64,000 nucleotides of DNA from positions 62,761 to 126,760 of the forward strand of contig NZ_LMMT01000003.1 of the NCBI RefSeq assembly GCF_001422365.1. Direction: 5' to 3'. Source of the DNA: Pseudorhodoferax sp. Leaf265 (lineage in GTDB: Bacteria; Pseudomonadota; Gammaproteobacteria; Burkholderiales; Burkholderiaceae_C). Every line of letters starts with the position of its first letter. Position 1 is the first letter of the stretch. The notes beneath the pieces were generated by a model. That model worked only from the letters and a program-made list of their open reading frames with translations. It was not told the DNA's origin and did no database searches. A program made the translations under genes and the position numbers. This document shows positions 9,098-18,874 of this stretch, one piece after another.

Positions 9098-10903
9098 CTA
9101 TTGTGTGAACTGCAGCGCCGCAAGGCGCGCATAGGTGCCACCGGCCGCCACCAGCGCGGCGTGCGTGCCCTGTTCAACGATGCGGCCGTGTTCCAGCACC
9201 ACGATGCGGTCGGCCTGCTGCACAGTGGCCAGCCGGTGCGCGATGACCAGCGTGGTGCGGCCCTGCATGGCCGATTCCAGCGCGGCCTGCACCATGCGCT
9301 CGCTCTCGGCATCGAGCGCGCTGGTGGCCTCGTCGAGCAGCAGCAGGGGCGCGTTCTTGAGCATGGCACGCGCGATCGCGATGCGCTGGCGCTGGCCACC
9401 CGACAGGCGCACGCCGCGCTCGCCCAGGAAACTGTCGTAGCCCTGGGGGAGGGCGGCGATGAAGTCGTGCGCGAAGGCCGCGCGGGCTGCCGCCTCGACC
9501 TCGGCATCGCTGGCCGAAGGCCGGCCGTAGCGGATGTTCTCGCGCGCGCTGGTGGAGAACAGCACCGGGTCCTGCGGCACGATGCCGATGCGGCCGCGCA
9601 GTTCGTCCAGCGCCATCTCGCGCGTGGCCACGCCGTCCAGCGCGATGCTGCCGCGTTCCTGGTCGTAAAAGCGCAGCAGCAGCTGGAACACCGTGCTCTT
9701 GCCGGCCCCGCTGGCGCCCACCAGGGCGACGGTCTCGCCTGGCGCCACGGCCAGGCTGAAGTCGCTGAGCGCGGCCTGGGCCGGGCGCGAGGGGTAGTGG
9801 AAGGTGACGTCGGCCAATTCCACGCGGCTGCCGCCGTTGCGTGCGGGCGCCAGCGCCGGCTGGTCCGGCGAGGCGATCGGCGAGCGCATGTGCAGCAGCT
9901 CCATCAAGCGCTCGGTCGCGCCCGCCGCACGCAGCAGGTCGCCGTAGACCTCGCTGAGCGCGCCGAAGGCGCCCGCCAGGATGATCACGTAGACCACGGT
10001 CTGGCCCAGATGCCCGGCCGAGATGTCGCCCCGCATGACGGCCTGCGTGCCCTGGTACAGGCCCCACAGCAGTGCGGCCGAGGTGGCCGTGATGATGAAG
10101 GCCACCAGCACGGCGCGTGCGCGGGTGCGCCGCACGGCGGTATGGAAGGCGTTCTGCGTGGACTGCGTGAAACGCGCGGCCTCGCGCGCCTCGGCCGTGT
10201 AGCTCTGCACCACGGGGATGGCGTTCAAGACCTCGGCCGCGATCGCGCTCGAATCGGCCACGCGGTCCTGGCTCGCGCGCGAGAGCTTGCGCACGCGCCG
10301 GCCGAACCACATGGTCGGCAGCACCACGAGCACCAGGATGCCCAGCACCTGCGTCATCACATAGGGGTTGGACCAGACCAGCATGCCCAGGGCGCCTGCG
10401 CCCATCACGGCATTGCGCAGGCCCACCGACAGCGAGGAGCCCACGACGGTCTGCACCAACGTGGTGTCGCCGGTCAGGCGCGACAGCACCTCGCCGGTCT
10501 GCGTGGTCTCGAAGAACTCGGGGCTTTGCCGCACCACATGGGCGTAGACGGCGTTGCGCAGGTCCGAGGTCACGCGCTCGCCGAGCCAGCTGACCACGTA
10601 GTAGCGGCCGGCCGAGAACAGGCCCAGCGCGGCCGCCACGGCGAACAGCTCGAAGAAGTGCGTGCGCAGCGCGAGCAGGCGCGCGCCCGTGTCCGCGGGT
10701 GTGGTGCCGCCGCTGACCAGGCCGTTGTCGATCAGGCTGCGCAGCGCGAGCGGGAACACCAGCGTGGCGCAGGCGGCCAGCACCAGGAACAGGGCGGCCA
10801 GCGCGATGTGGCCGCGGTAGGGCGCGAGGAACGGCAGCAGGCCACGCAGCGACCGCGGCGAACCCTTGGCCGGCTCGGCCGCCGAATGTGCAGAAGAAGG
10901 CAT
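9098..10903 (-). CDS. ABC exporter, fused permease and ATPase (MsbA-like)
   Basis: This half-transporter of 601 residues has an N-terminal six-helix transmembrane domain (about residues 25-320) and a C-terminal ATPase. Visible motifs are Walker [10 protein letters not shown], signature [16 protein letters not shown], Walker [13 protein letters not shown] and the H-loop VIAHRLAT. The arrangement is that of homodimeric lipid or multidrug exporters such as MsbA and BmrA. The start was set at ATG 10903 (MPSSAHS); longer in-frame extensions run into the divergent MarR gene. It faces the MarR-efflux operon across a 90-bp region with two palindromes, so it may share that regulator. Substrate is unknown. 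Confidence 0.88.
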   Translation of the reverse strand: MPSSAHSAAEPAKGSPRSLRGLLPFLAPYRGHIALAALFLVLAACATLVFPLALRSLIDNGLVSGGTTPADTGARLLALRTHFFELFAVAAALGLFSAGRYYVVSWLGERVTSDLRNAVYAHVVRQSPEFFETTQTGEVLSRLTGDTTLVQTVVGSSLSVGLRNAVMGAGALGMLVWSNPYVMTQVLGILVLVVLPTMWFGRRVRKLSRASQDRVADSSAIAAEVLNAIPVVQSYTAEAREAARFTQSTQNAFHTAVRRTRARAVLVAFIITATSAALLWGLYQGTQAVMRGDISAGHLGQTVVYVIILAGAFGALSEVYGDLLRAAGATERLMELLHMRSPIASPDQPALAPARNGGSRVELADVTFHYPSRPAQAALSDFSLAVAPGETVALVGASGAGKSTVFQLLLRFYDQERGSIALDGVATREMALDELRGRIGIVPQDPVLFSTSARENIRYGRPSASDAEVEAAARAAFAHDFIAALPQGYDSFLGERGVRLSGGQRQRIAIARAMLKNAPLLLLDEATSALDAESERMVQAALESAMQGRTTLVIAHRLATVQQADRIVVLEHGRIVEQGTHAALVAAGGTYARLAALQFTQ

Positions 10904-10937
10904 GGGGCGAGAGTGTATCCAGCCACAACTGTGAAAA

Positions 10938-10949
10938 TTGTCATGACAA
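10938..10949. promoter_or_regulatory. 12-bp palindrome in the divergent ABC exporter/MarR region
   Basis: The perfect palindrome TTGTCATGACAA lies 35 nt upstream of the ABC exporter start and 45 nt upstream of the MarR gene. It sits just upstream of the predicted -35 element for the MarR operon. It could be a second operator acting on both directions; its sequence differs from the palindrome at 10968-10979. Confidence 0.4.
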
Positions 10950-10957
10950 AAACAGCC

Positions 10958-10986
10958 TTGACAATATTTGCCTAGGCAATTAAATT
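10958..10986 (+). promoter_or_regulatory. Predicted promoter and MarR-type operator of the efflux operon
   Basis: A consensus -35 TTGACA (10958-10963) and a -10-like TAAATT (10981-10986) are separated by exactly 17 nt. The spacer contains the perfect palindrome TTGCCTAGGCAA (10968-10979). MarR-family repressors bind such short palindromes, and placement between -35 and -10 would block RNA polymerase. The MarR start codon follows at 10994. Autoregulation by the adjacent gene product is the simplest reading. Confidence 0.65.
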
Positions 10987-10993
10987 TCTGGAC

Positions 10994-11524
10994 ATGGACG
11001 AAAGACCCTCGCGCAAACCCATGCCGGCCGCTGCCGGTCGCCCGCCGCCGGCCGATTTCTACGCGCCGACGAGCTACAACCCGAGCGACAGCGTGGGCTA
11101 CCTGATGCGCCGCATCATGTCCCTGGTGGCCCTGGCGGTGGAGCGCGAGCTGGAATCCACCGGCCTCACGCATGCGCAATGGATCCCGCTGTTCAAGCTG
11201 GCCGCGCACCCGGGCGGCGCCACCGTGGCCGAGCTCGCGCGGCTCTGCGAGCTCGATGCCGGCGCGATGACGCGCCTGCTCGACCGGCTCGAGGCCAAGG
11301 GTTTGTGCCTGCGCGAGCGCTCCTCGGAAGACCGCCGCGTCGTGCGCCTGGCGCTGACGGAGCAGGGCAAGGCCGTGGCCGAACAGATTCCCGTGGCGCT
11401 GAGCCGCGTGCAGAACGCCTATCTCGCCGGTTTCTCGCGCGAGGAATGGCTGCTGCTCAAGAGCTTCCTCTCCCGCATCCTGGACAACGCGCAGCAAGGC
11501 TGCGCTGGAAAGAAGAACGCATGA
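10994..11524 (+). CDS. MarR family transcriptional regulator
   Basis: This 176-residue regulator has a poorly conserved, Pro-rich N-terminus followed by a winged-helix domain. The recognition region reads AELARLCELDAGAMTRLLDR, followed by a wing with SEDRRVVRLALTEQG, the characteristic MarR D-x-R motif. It is the first gene of an operon with the NodT, EmrA-like and EmrB-like genes; its stop overlaps the next start (ATGA). EmrR/MprA-type regulators repress such pumps and release DNA on binding lipophilic drugs or phenolics. A palindrome lies within its own predicted promoter. The inducing ligand is unknown. Confidence 0.92.
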   Translation: MDERPSRKPMPAAAGRPPPADFYAPTSYNPSDSVGYLMRRIMSLVALAVERELESTGLTHAQWIPLFKLAAHPGGATVAELARLCELDAGAMTRLLDRLEAKGLCLRERSSEDRRVVRLALTEQGKAVAEQIPVALSRVQNAYLAGFSREEWLLLKSFLSRILDNAQQGCAGKKNA

Positions 11525-12969
11525 CTCCCGCTTCAACCCTGCGCCTGACTTTGGGTGCGGCTCTGGTGCTGGCCCTGGCGGCCTGCGCCAACCCCTCCGG
11601 CATCGCGCCGCAGGCCCAGTTGCGCGAGGCTGCCTCGGTCGGTGTGCCAACTGCAGCCACCGCGGCCACGGTGCCCGCCGTCGAAACCGCCTGGTGGCGG
11701 GCCTACGGCGATCCCGCGCTCGACCAGTTGGTCGACCAGGCCCTGGCCGGCAGCCCCAGCCTGGGCCTGGCGCAGGCGCGGCTCGCGCGTGCCATGGCCG
11801 TGGTCGAGGTGGCCGACGCCGCCCTGCTGCCGCAGCTGGGCCTGGGCGTAGACCTCACGCGCCAGCGCTACACCGAGAACGGGGCCGTGCCCGCGCCGCT
11901 GGCCGGTTCGGTGCGCAACAACGGGCTGCTGCAGCTGTCCAGCAGCTGGGAGCTCGACTTCTTCGGCAAGAACCGCGCTGCGCTCGACGCCGCCCTGGGC
12001 AGCGCGCGCGCCGCCGCGGCCGATGCCCAGGCCGCGCGTGCGCTGCTGGCCCAGCAGATCGTGCGCGGCTGGCTGCAGCTGGCCCGCGCGCAGGACCAGC
12101 TGACCGTGGCCGAACGCACGCTGGCCCAGCGCGGCGAGCAACTGGCCCTGGTGAAGGACCGCCTCGACGCCGGCCTGGACACGCGGCTCGAACTGCGCCA
12201 GGCCGAAGGCGGACTGCCCGAGGCGCGCCAGCAGATCGAAGCGTTGCGCGAGCAGATCCAGCTGTCGCGCCATGCACTGGCCGCGCTCGCGGCCCAGCCG
12301 CCCGCTGCGCTACAGGACGCCGCGCCCTCGCTGGCACGGCTGCAGATCCCCAGCCTGCCGACCGTGTTGCCGGCTGACCTGCTGGGCCGCCGCGCCGACG
12401 TGCAGGCCGCGCGCTGGCGCGTCGAGGCCGCCACGCGCGACGTGGATTCGGCACGTGCCCAGTTCTATCCCAACATCAGCCTGACGGGCTTCGCCGGCCT
12501 GTCCAGCATCGGCCTGGGCAACCTGGTGCAGGCCGGCAGCCTGCAATGGGGCATCGGCCCGGCGCTGCGCCTGCCGCTGTTCGACGCGGGCCGGCTGCGC
12601 GCCAACCTGCGCGGCAAGGCCGCCGATGTGGATGCTGCCGTGGAAAGCTACAACGGTGCCATCGTCGGCGCCGTGCGCGAGGTGGCCGACCAGCTGGTCT
12701 CGGTGCGCTCGGTCGCCGTGCAGCAGCAGGAACAGCGTGCCGCCCAGGAGGCCGCCGAGGGCGCCTACGCCATCGCCCGGCAGCGCTACGGCGCCGGCCT
12801 GGGCAACTACCTGCAGGTGTTGACCGCCGAATCCAACGTGCTGGCCCAGCGCCGCCAGCAGGTCGACCTGGCCGCCCGCGCGCTCGACGCGCAGGCGCAG
12901 CTGGCCCATGCGCTGGGCGGCGGCGTCGCGGTCGATGGCACGCCGCTGGCGCAGAACACCGCGCGCTGA
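11521..12969 (+). CDS. NodT-family outer membrane efflux lipoprotein
   Basis: This is the outer-membrane channel of a tripartite efflux pump (TolC/OprM fold, NodT family), 482 residues. A lipoprotein signal ends in LALAAC, with the lipid-acceptor cysteine at about residue 22. Two outer-membrane efflux repeats follow, with the usual family motifs such as PALDQLVDQALAGSPSL near the start of the mature domain and RRADVQAARWRVEAA at the start of the second repeat. ATG overlaps the MarR stop by 4 nt; the EmrA-like gene starts 29 nt downstream. It should trimerise and dock onto the EmrA-like adaptor. Confidence 0.92.
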   Translation: MTPASTLRLTLGAALVLALAACANPSGIAPQAQLREAASVGVPTAATAATVPAVETAWWRAYGDPALDQLVDQALAGSPSLGLAQARLARAMAVVEVADAALLPQLGLGVDLTRQRYTENGAVPAPLAGSVRNNGLLQLSSSWELDFFGKNRAALDAALGSARAAAADAQAARALLAQQIVRGWLQLARAQDQLTVAERTLAQRGEQLALVKDRLDAGLDTRLELRQAEGGLPEARQQIEALREQIQLSRHALAALAAQPPAALQDAAPSLARLQIPSLPTVLPADLLGRRADVQAARWRVEAATRDVDSARAQFYPNISLTGFAGLSSIGLGNLVQAGSLQWGIGPALRLPLFDAGRLRANLRGKAADVDAAVESYNGAIVGAVREVADQLVSVRSVAVQQQEQRAAQEAAEGAYAIARQRYGAGLGNYLQVLTAESNVLAQRRQQVDLAARALDAQAQLAHALGGGVAVDGTPLAQNTAR

Positions 12970-12998
12970 ACCGTCTTCCCCTTTCGGATCCGATCACC

Positions 12999-14333
12999 AT
13001 GAACACCACCACAACATCCGCCGCTCCTTCCGAACCCGCTGCCTCGGGCAAGCGCAAGAAGGCCCTGACCGCCATCGCCGCCGTCGTCGTCGTCGCCGGC
13101 CTGGGCCTGGCCGCCTACGAATGGCTGGTCGCCAGCCACTACGAGGAAACCGACAACGCCTACGTGCAGGGCAACCTGGTGCAGATCACGCCGCAGATCG
13201 GCGGCACCGTGATGGCCATCCTGGCCGACGACACCGACCGGGTGCAGGCCGGCCAGCCGCTGGTGCAGCTGGACCCGGCCGACGGCCGCGTCGCGCTCGA
13301 GCAGGCCGAGGCCCAGCTCGCGCAGACCGTGCGCCAGGTGCGCACGCTGTACGCCAACAATGGCGCGCTGGGTGCCCAGGTTGCGCTGCGCGATGCCGAC
13401 GTGGTGCGCGCCCGCACCGAGATCGGCCGCGCCCAGAGCGAGGTGGCCCGCGCCAACGACGACCTGAACCGGCGCCAGGCGCTGTCGGGCAACGGCGCGG
13501 TCTCGCGGGAGGAACTGAACCACGCCCAGACCACGCTGGCCAACACCAAGAGCGCGCTGGCTGCGGCCGAGGCCGGCGTGCAGTCGGCCCAGGCCGCCGC
13601 TGCAGCCGCGCGCGAGCAACTGGCCAGCAACCAGTCGATGACCGAAGGCACCAGCGTGGAGCAGCACCCCAGCGTGCTGGCCGCCGCGGCCAAGGTGCGC
13701 GAAGCCTGGCTGGCCACGCAGCGCGCCGCATTGCCGGCGCCGGTCTCGGGCTATGTCGCCAAGCGCAGCGTGCAGCTGGGCCAGCGCGTGGCCGCCGGCA
13801 CGCCGCTGATGTCGGTGGTGCCGCTGGACCAGCTGTGGGTCGATGCCAACTTCAAGGAAGTGCAGCTGCGCAACATCCGGATCGGCCAGCCCGTCAAGCT
13901 CACGGCCGACGTGTACGGCAAGAAGGTCGAATACAAGGGCGAGGTCTCGGGCCTGGGCATCGGCACGGGTGCGGCCTTCGCGCTGCTGCCGGCGCAGAAC
14001 GCCACCGGCAACTGGATCAAGGTGGTGCAGCGCGTGCCCGTGCGCATCGCGCTCGACCCGCAGCAGGTGCTGGCCAACCCCTTGCGCGTGGGCCTGTCCA
14101 TGGACGTGACGGTGGACGTCACGCACAAGGACGGTCGCACGCTGGCCGAGGCGCCACGCAGTGCGCCACTGGCCGCCACGGCGGTCTACGCGGCCGATGC
14201 CCGCGGTGCGGACGAACAGGTGCGCCGCGTGATCGCGGCCAACGTCGGCCCGGCCTTGCGCGGCGCGCAGTCGCCGGTGGCCCGTGCACCGGCGCGTGCC
14301 GCCACCACGCAGACGGCCCAGGCCGCGCACTGA
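12999..14333 (+). CDS. emrA: EmrA-like membrane fusion protein (HlyD family)
   Basis: This periplasmic adaptor of 444 residues links the inner-membrane pump to the outer-membrane channel. A single transmembrane helix lies at about residues 22-44, after a basic KRKK. The HlyD/EmrA biotinyl-lipoyl-like half-motif ETDNAYVQGNLVQITPQ follows, then a coiled-coil hairpin (about 100-220) and a beta-barrel with LWVDANFKEVQLRNIRIGQP. The C-terminal 50 residues are Ala-rich and extend beyond E. coli EmrA. The gene sits between NodT and EmrB-like genes. Assignment to the EmrA branch follows from the TDNAYV motif and the DHA2 partner. Confidence 0.92.
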   Translation: MNTTTTSAAPSEPAASGKRKKALTAIAAVVVVAGLGLAAYEWLVASHYEETDNAYVQGNLVQITPQIGGTVMAILADDTDRVQAGQPLVQLDPADGRVALEQAEAQLAQTVRQVRTLYANNGALGAQVALRDADVVRARTEIGRAQSEVARANDDLNRRQALSGNGAVSREELNHAQTTLANTKSALAAAEAGVQSAQAAAAAAREQLASNQSMTEGTSVEQHPSVLAAAAKVREAWLATQRAALPAPVSGYVAKRSVQLGQRVAAGTPLMSVVPLDQLWVDANFKEVQLRNIRIGQPVKLTADVYGKKVEYKGEVSGLGIGTGAAFALLPAQNATGNWIKVVQRVPVRIALDPQQVLANPLRVGLSMDVTVDVTHKDGRTLAEAPRSAPLAATAVYAADARGADEQVRRVIAANVGPALRGAQSPVARAPARAATTQTAQAAH

Positions 14334-14355
14334 AGGACGGCAAGCCCGCAGCTCC

Positions 14356-15924
14356 ATGAGCACTGCCACCTTCGTCCGCCCCGAGCCGCTGCAGGGCAGC
14401 GCCCGCATGTGGGGCACGATCGCCCTGTCGGCGGCCACCTTCATGAACGTGCTGGACACGTCCATCGCCAACGTCTCGTTGCCGGCCATCGCCGGCGACC
14501 TGGGCGTCAGCCCCAACCAGGGCACCTGGGTCATCACCAGCTTCGCCGTGGCCAACGCCATCGCCGTGCCGCTCACGGGCTGGCTGTCGCAGCGCTTCGG
14601 CCAGGTGCGCCTGTTCGTGGCCAGCGTGCTGCTGTTCGTGCTGGCGTCCTGGGCCTGCGGCCTGGCGCCCAGCATGCCCACGCTGATCGCGCTGCGCGCG
14701 CTGCAGGGCTTCGTCGCCGGGCCGATGATCCCGTTGTCGCAGGCGTTGCTGCTGTCCAGCTATCCGCCGGCCCTGGCCGGCACCGCCATGGCGATGTGGG
14801 CCATGACCACGCTGGTCGCGCCCGTGATGGGGCCGCTCCTGGGCGGTTGGATCACGGACAACATGTCCTGGCCCTGGATCTTCTACATCAACGTGCCGGT
14901 CGGCCTGCTGGCCGCGTTCGGGGCCTGGCGCATCTACGCCAGTCGCGAGAGCCAGGTGCGCAAGCTGCCCATCGACGCCATGGGCCTGGCCCTGCTGGTG
15001 GTCTGGATCGCCTCGCTGCAGATGATGCTGGACCTGGGCAAGGAGTACGACTGGTTCCACTCCGACCTGATCGTCGGGCTGGGCGTGGTGTTCGTGATCG
15101 CCTTCGCGGTGTTCCTGGTCTGGGAGCTCACGGCCGACCACCCGGTGGTGGACCTGCGCCTGTTCGCGCGGCGCAACTTCTGGGGCGGCACGCTGGCGAC
15201 CTCGGTGGCCTACGGCCTGTTCTTCGGCAACGTGGTGCTGCTGCCGCTGTGGCTGCAGCAGTACATGGGCTACACCGCCACCGACGCCGGCCTGGTCACC
15301 GCGCCCGTGGGCCTCATGGCCATCGTCCTGTCGCCCATCGTCGGCAAGACGGTGCACAAGGTCGACCCGCGGCGCTACGTGACCTTCGCGTTCCTGACCT
15401 TCGGCCTGGTGCTGTGGCTGCGCTCGCGTTTTTCCACGCAGGCCGACATGTTCACCATCCTCGTGCCCACCGTGATCCAGGGCATCGCGATGGCGTTTTT
15501 CTTCATCCCGCTGACGACGATCACGCTGTCGGGCATCGCGCCCGACCGCATTCCCGCGGCATCCGGCCTGACGAACTTCGCGCGCATCACGGCCGGCGCG
15601 ATGGGCACCTCGATCGTCACCACGGTCTGGGAGAACCGCGCGGCGCTGCACCACGCGCAGCTGGTGGAGTATGTGCAGCGTGGCAGCGAGGCCACGCAGC
15701 AGGCGCTGCAGGTCTACCGCAACGCGGGCATGAACGCCGACCAAGCGCTCGCGCAGCTCAACCGCGTGGTCGACCAGCAGGCGTTCATGCTCGCGGCCAA
15801 CGACGTGTTCTACGCCTCGGCGGCGCTGTTCATGTTGCTGATCCCGCTGGTCTGGCTCACGCGTCCGCAACGCGGCGGTGCGGGCGGTGCGGGCGGTGCG
15901 GAGGCCGCGGCGGGCGCGCACTGA
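14356..15924 (+). CDS. emrB: EmrB-like DHA2 family MFS multidrug exporter
   Basis: This is a proton-driven drug exporter of the major facilitator DHA2 family, 522 residues with about 14 predicted helices. The helix-1 motif FMNVLDTSIANVSLPAIAGD is the DHA2 signature, and TSFAVANAIAVPLTGWLSQR contains motif A. GPLLGGWITDNMSWPWIFYIN is antiporter motif C with the typical WPWIFYINVPVG. It pairs with the adjacent adaptor and NodT channel to pump hydrophobic compounds directly to the outside. The C-terminus is a Gly/Ala repeat tail. It is the last gene of the MarR operon and is followed by a hairpin with a T-tract. Confidence 0.93.
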   Translation: MSTATFVRPEPLQGSARMWGTIALSAATFMNVLDTSIANVSLPAIAGDLGVSPNQGTWVITSFAVANAIAVPLTGWLSQRFGQVRLFVASVLLFVLASWACGLAPSMPTLIALRALQGFVAGPMIPLSQALLLSSYPPALAGTAMAMWAMTTLVAPVMGPLLGGWITDNMSWPWIFYINVPVGLLAAFGAWRIYASRESQVRKLPIDAMGLALLVVWIASLQMMLDLGKEYDWFHSDLIVGLGVVFVIAFAVFLVWELTADHPVVDLRLFARRNFWGGTLATSVAYGLFFGNVVLLPLWLQQYMGYTATDAGLVTAPVGLMAIVLSPIVGKTVHKVDPRRYVTFAFLTFGLVLWLRSRFSTQADMFTILVPTVIQGIAMAFFFIPLTTITLSGIAPDRIPAASGLTNFARITAGAMGTSIVTTVWENRAALHHAQLVEYVQRGSEATQQALQVYRNAGMNADQALAQLNRVVDQQAFMLAANDVFYASAALFMLLIPLVWLTRPQRGGAGGAGGAEAAAGAH

Positions 15925-15955
15925 GCGCGGTTTGTCAGCTTCGCGTCAAGCTTGC

Positions 15956-15983
15956 CGGCCGGGCGACAGTGCCCGGCCGTTTT
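15956..15983 (+). terminator. Intrinsic terminator of the MarR-efflux operon
   Basis: A 9-bp GC-rich stem CGGCCGGGC/GCCCGGCCG (15956-15964 with 15971-15979) and a 6-nt loop are followed immediately by TTTT. It starts about 30 nt after the emrB stop codon. The remaining stretch to the livG start at 16132 holds only a small GGGG-TCG-CCCC hairpin and no clear promoter motif. Confidence 0.8.
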
Positions 15984-16131
15984 GCTTAAGAATTCAGCAA
16001 TATCGCAGTGCAGCATTGGCGTTTGTCCTAGTGTTTTGCACAGGGGTCGCCCCGTACAGTGCGCCGCAGTGCAAGGCCGGCAACGGCCGCGCGAACGATC
16101 CCACGCGGCAACGGCGGAAGGCTAGGCGAAA

Positions 16132-16901
<770 letters not shown>

Positions 16902-16902
<1 letters not shown>

Positions 16903-17612
16903 TGTCTGCTCCGGCGCTCGAAATCAAGGGCCTGCAGGCCTGGTACGGAGAGTCCCACGTGCTGCACGGCGTGGACATGGTTGTGCAGCCCGGCGAGGTC
17001 GTGACACTGCTGGGTCGCAACGGCGCAGGCCGTACCTCCACCATGCGCGCCGTGCTGGGCCTCACGGGTCGGCGCGAGGGCTCGGTGCGCATCCACAGCA
17101 CCGAGACCATCGGCCGGCCGACGCACCGCATCGCCCACCTGGGCGTGGGCTACTGTCCCGAGGAGCGCGGCATCTTCGCCAGCCTCTCGTGCGAGGAGAA
17201 CCTGTTGCTGCCGCCACCGCTCAAGGGCATGGGCGCGGGCATGTCGCTGGACGAGATCTACACCATGTTCCCCAACCTCGCCGAGCGCCGCAACAGCCCG
17301 GGCACGCGGCTGTCGGGCGGCGAGCAGCAGATGCTGGCCGTGGCGCGCATCCTGCGCACCGGCGCCAAGCTGCTGCTGCTCGACGAGATCTCCGAGGGCC
17401 TGGCGCCCGTGATCGTGCAGGCCCTCGCGCGCATGATCGCCACGCTGCGCGCCAAGGGCTACACGGTGGTCATGGTGGAACAGAACTTCCGCTTCGCCGC
17501 GCCGCTGGCGGACCGTTTCTACGTGATGGAGCACGGCCGCATGGTCGAGCACTTCGCCGCCGCAGAACTCCAGCAGAAGATGCCTGTGCTCAACGAGCTG
17601 CTGGGCGTCTGA
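16902..17612 (+). CDS. livF: Branched-chain amino acid type ABC transporter ATPase LivF with Walker A Lys-to-Arg
   Basis: This is the second ATPase of the Liv-type importer, 236 residues from ATG 16902 (TGATG overlap with livG). The signature LSGGEQQMLAVARIL and Walker B LLLLDEISEGLAP with its catalytic Glu are intact. The Walker A reads GRNGAGRTS, so residue 44, normally lysine, is arginine (codon CGT at 17031-17033, at least two base changes from a lysine codon). This could weaken ATP hydrolysis at one of the two composite sites. The partner LivG has a normal lysine at the same position. The rest of the gene looks fully maintained, so it is not an obvious pseudogene. Confidence 0.92.
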
Positions 17613-17646
17613 ACCGCTTTTCCGACCACCACCTGAGGAGACCGCC

Positions 17647-18834
17647 ATGCAACGTTCCCTGACCACGCTCTGCCTGTCGCTCGCCGCCGCAGGCTTCGCC
17701 ACCGGCGCTGCCGCCCAGGTCAAGATCGGCCTGATCACCGACATGTCCAGCCTGTACTCCGACGTGGAGGGCAAGAACGGCGCGATGGCGATCCAGATGG
17801 CCATCGACGACTTCGGCGGCAAGGTGCTGGGCCAGTCCATCGAGCTCATGACGGCCGACCACCAGAACAAGGCCGACATCGCGGCCAGCAAGGCGCGCGA
17901 GTGGATCGACACCGCGGGCCTGACCATGGTGTTCGGCGGCACCAACTCGGGCGCCGCCATCGCCATGGCCAAGGTGGCGCAGGAGAAGAAGCGCGTCTAC
18001 TTCAACAATGGCGCAGCCTCCTCGGCGCTGACCAACGAGGCGTGCAGCCCCTACACCGTGCACTACGCCTACGACACCGTGGCGCTGGCCAAGGGCACGG
18101 GCGCGGCCGTGGTCGATGCCGGCGGCAAGAGCTGGTTCTTCCTGACCGCCGACTACGCCTTCGGCCACGCGCTGGAGGCCGACACCACCAAGGTCGTCAA
18201 GGAAAAGGGCGGCACCGTGGTGGGCGCCGTGCGCACGCCGCTCAACGCCTCCGATTTCTCGTCCTTCCTGCTGCAGGCGCAGAACTCCAAGGCGCAGATC
18301 CTGGGCTTGGCCAACGCTGGCGGCGACACCATCAACTCGATCAAGGCGTCGCGCGAGTTCGGCATCAACAAGACCATGAAGACCGCCGGCCTGCTGGTCT
18401 TCCTGTCGGACGTGCACAGCCTGGGCCTGAAGAACACCGAGGGCCTGCTGCACACCACGAGCTGGTACTGGGACCTCAACGACCAGACCCGCGCGTTTGC
18501 CAAGAAGTTCTTCGACAAGGCCAAGCGCATGCCCACCGACGTGCAAGCCGCCGACTACTCGGCCACCACGACCTACCTCAAGGCCGTGCAGGCCGCCGGC
18601 AGCGTGGACGCCGACAAGGTCATGGAGCAGCTCAAGAAGATGCCCGTCAACGACTTCTTCGGCAAGGGCCAGATCCGCGCCGACGGCCGCTTCGTGCACG
18701 ACATGTACCTGGTCGAGGTGAAGTCCTCTAAGGAATCCACCAAGCCCTGGGACTACCTCAAGGTCGTCAAGACCCTGCCGGGCGACCAGGTGTTCACGAC
18801 CAAGGCCGAGACCAAGTGCGCCCTGTGGAAGTGA
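17647..18834 (+). CDS. ABC transporter substrate-binding protein, first copy
   Basis: This periplasmic binding protein of 395 residues belongs to the type-1 (LivK/AmiC-like) fold. A signal peptide ends near GAAAQ (about residue 23). The mature protein begins VKIGLITDMSSLYSD and has the usual peripheral-binding-protein segments such as MAIQMAIDDFGGK and ALAKGTGAAVV. GAGGAG precedes the ATG. The protein is about three-quarters identical by eye to the next gene, so the pair arose by tandem duplication. Proteins of this subgroup often bind amino acids, amides or aromatic acids rather than leucine; the ligand cannot be read from the sequence. Confidence 0.92.
   Translation: MQRSLTTLCLSLAAAGFATGAAAQVKIGLITDMSSLYSDVEGKNGAMAIQMAIDDFGGKVLGQSIELMTADHQNKADIAASKAREWIDTAGLTMVFGGTNSGAAIAMAKVAQEKKRVYFNNGAASSALTNEACSPYTVHYAYDTVALAKGTGAAVVDAGGKSWFFLTADYAFGHALEADTTKVVKEKGGTVVGAVRTPLNASDFSSFLLQAQNSKAQILGLANAGGDTINSIKASREFGINKTMKTAGLLVFLSDVHSLGLKNTEGLLHTTSWYWDLNDQTRAFAKKFFDKAKRMPTDVQAADYSATTTYLKAVQAAGSVDADKVMEQLKKMPVNDFFGKGQIRADGRFVHDMYLVEVKSSKESTKPWDYLKVVKTLPGDQVFTTKAETKCALWK
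18042..18103 (+). repeat. 62-nt exact repeat shared by the two binding-protein genes
   Basis: Bases 18042-18103 and 19276-19337 are identical over 62 nt, and 18256-18305 and 19490-19539 are identical over 50 nt. They fall at equivalent positions of the two paralogous genes. Synonymous sites in these tracts are also identical, unlike flanking parts of the genes. This indicates recent duplication or continuing gene conversion. Confidence 0.85.
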
Positions 18835-18874
18835 GCGCCGTTCTGCATTTTCTCTTCCGTTTCCGAGATTGACC

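Noticed and set aside
9101-10975. A 624-codon plus-strand frame under the ABC exporter
   Set aside because: No recognisable domain, biased composition, and the minus strand has a complete ABC exporter with all motifs.
10904-11650. N-terminal extension of the ABC exporter frame to 11650
   Set aside because: It would run through the divergent promoter and MarR gene; the normal ABC N-terminus starts at 10903.
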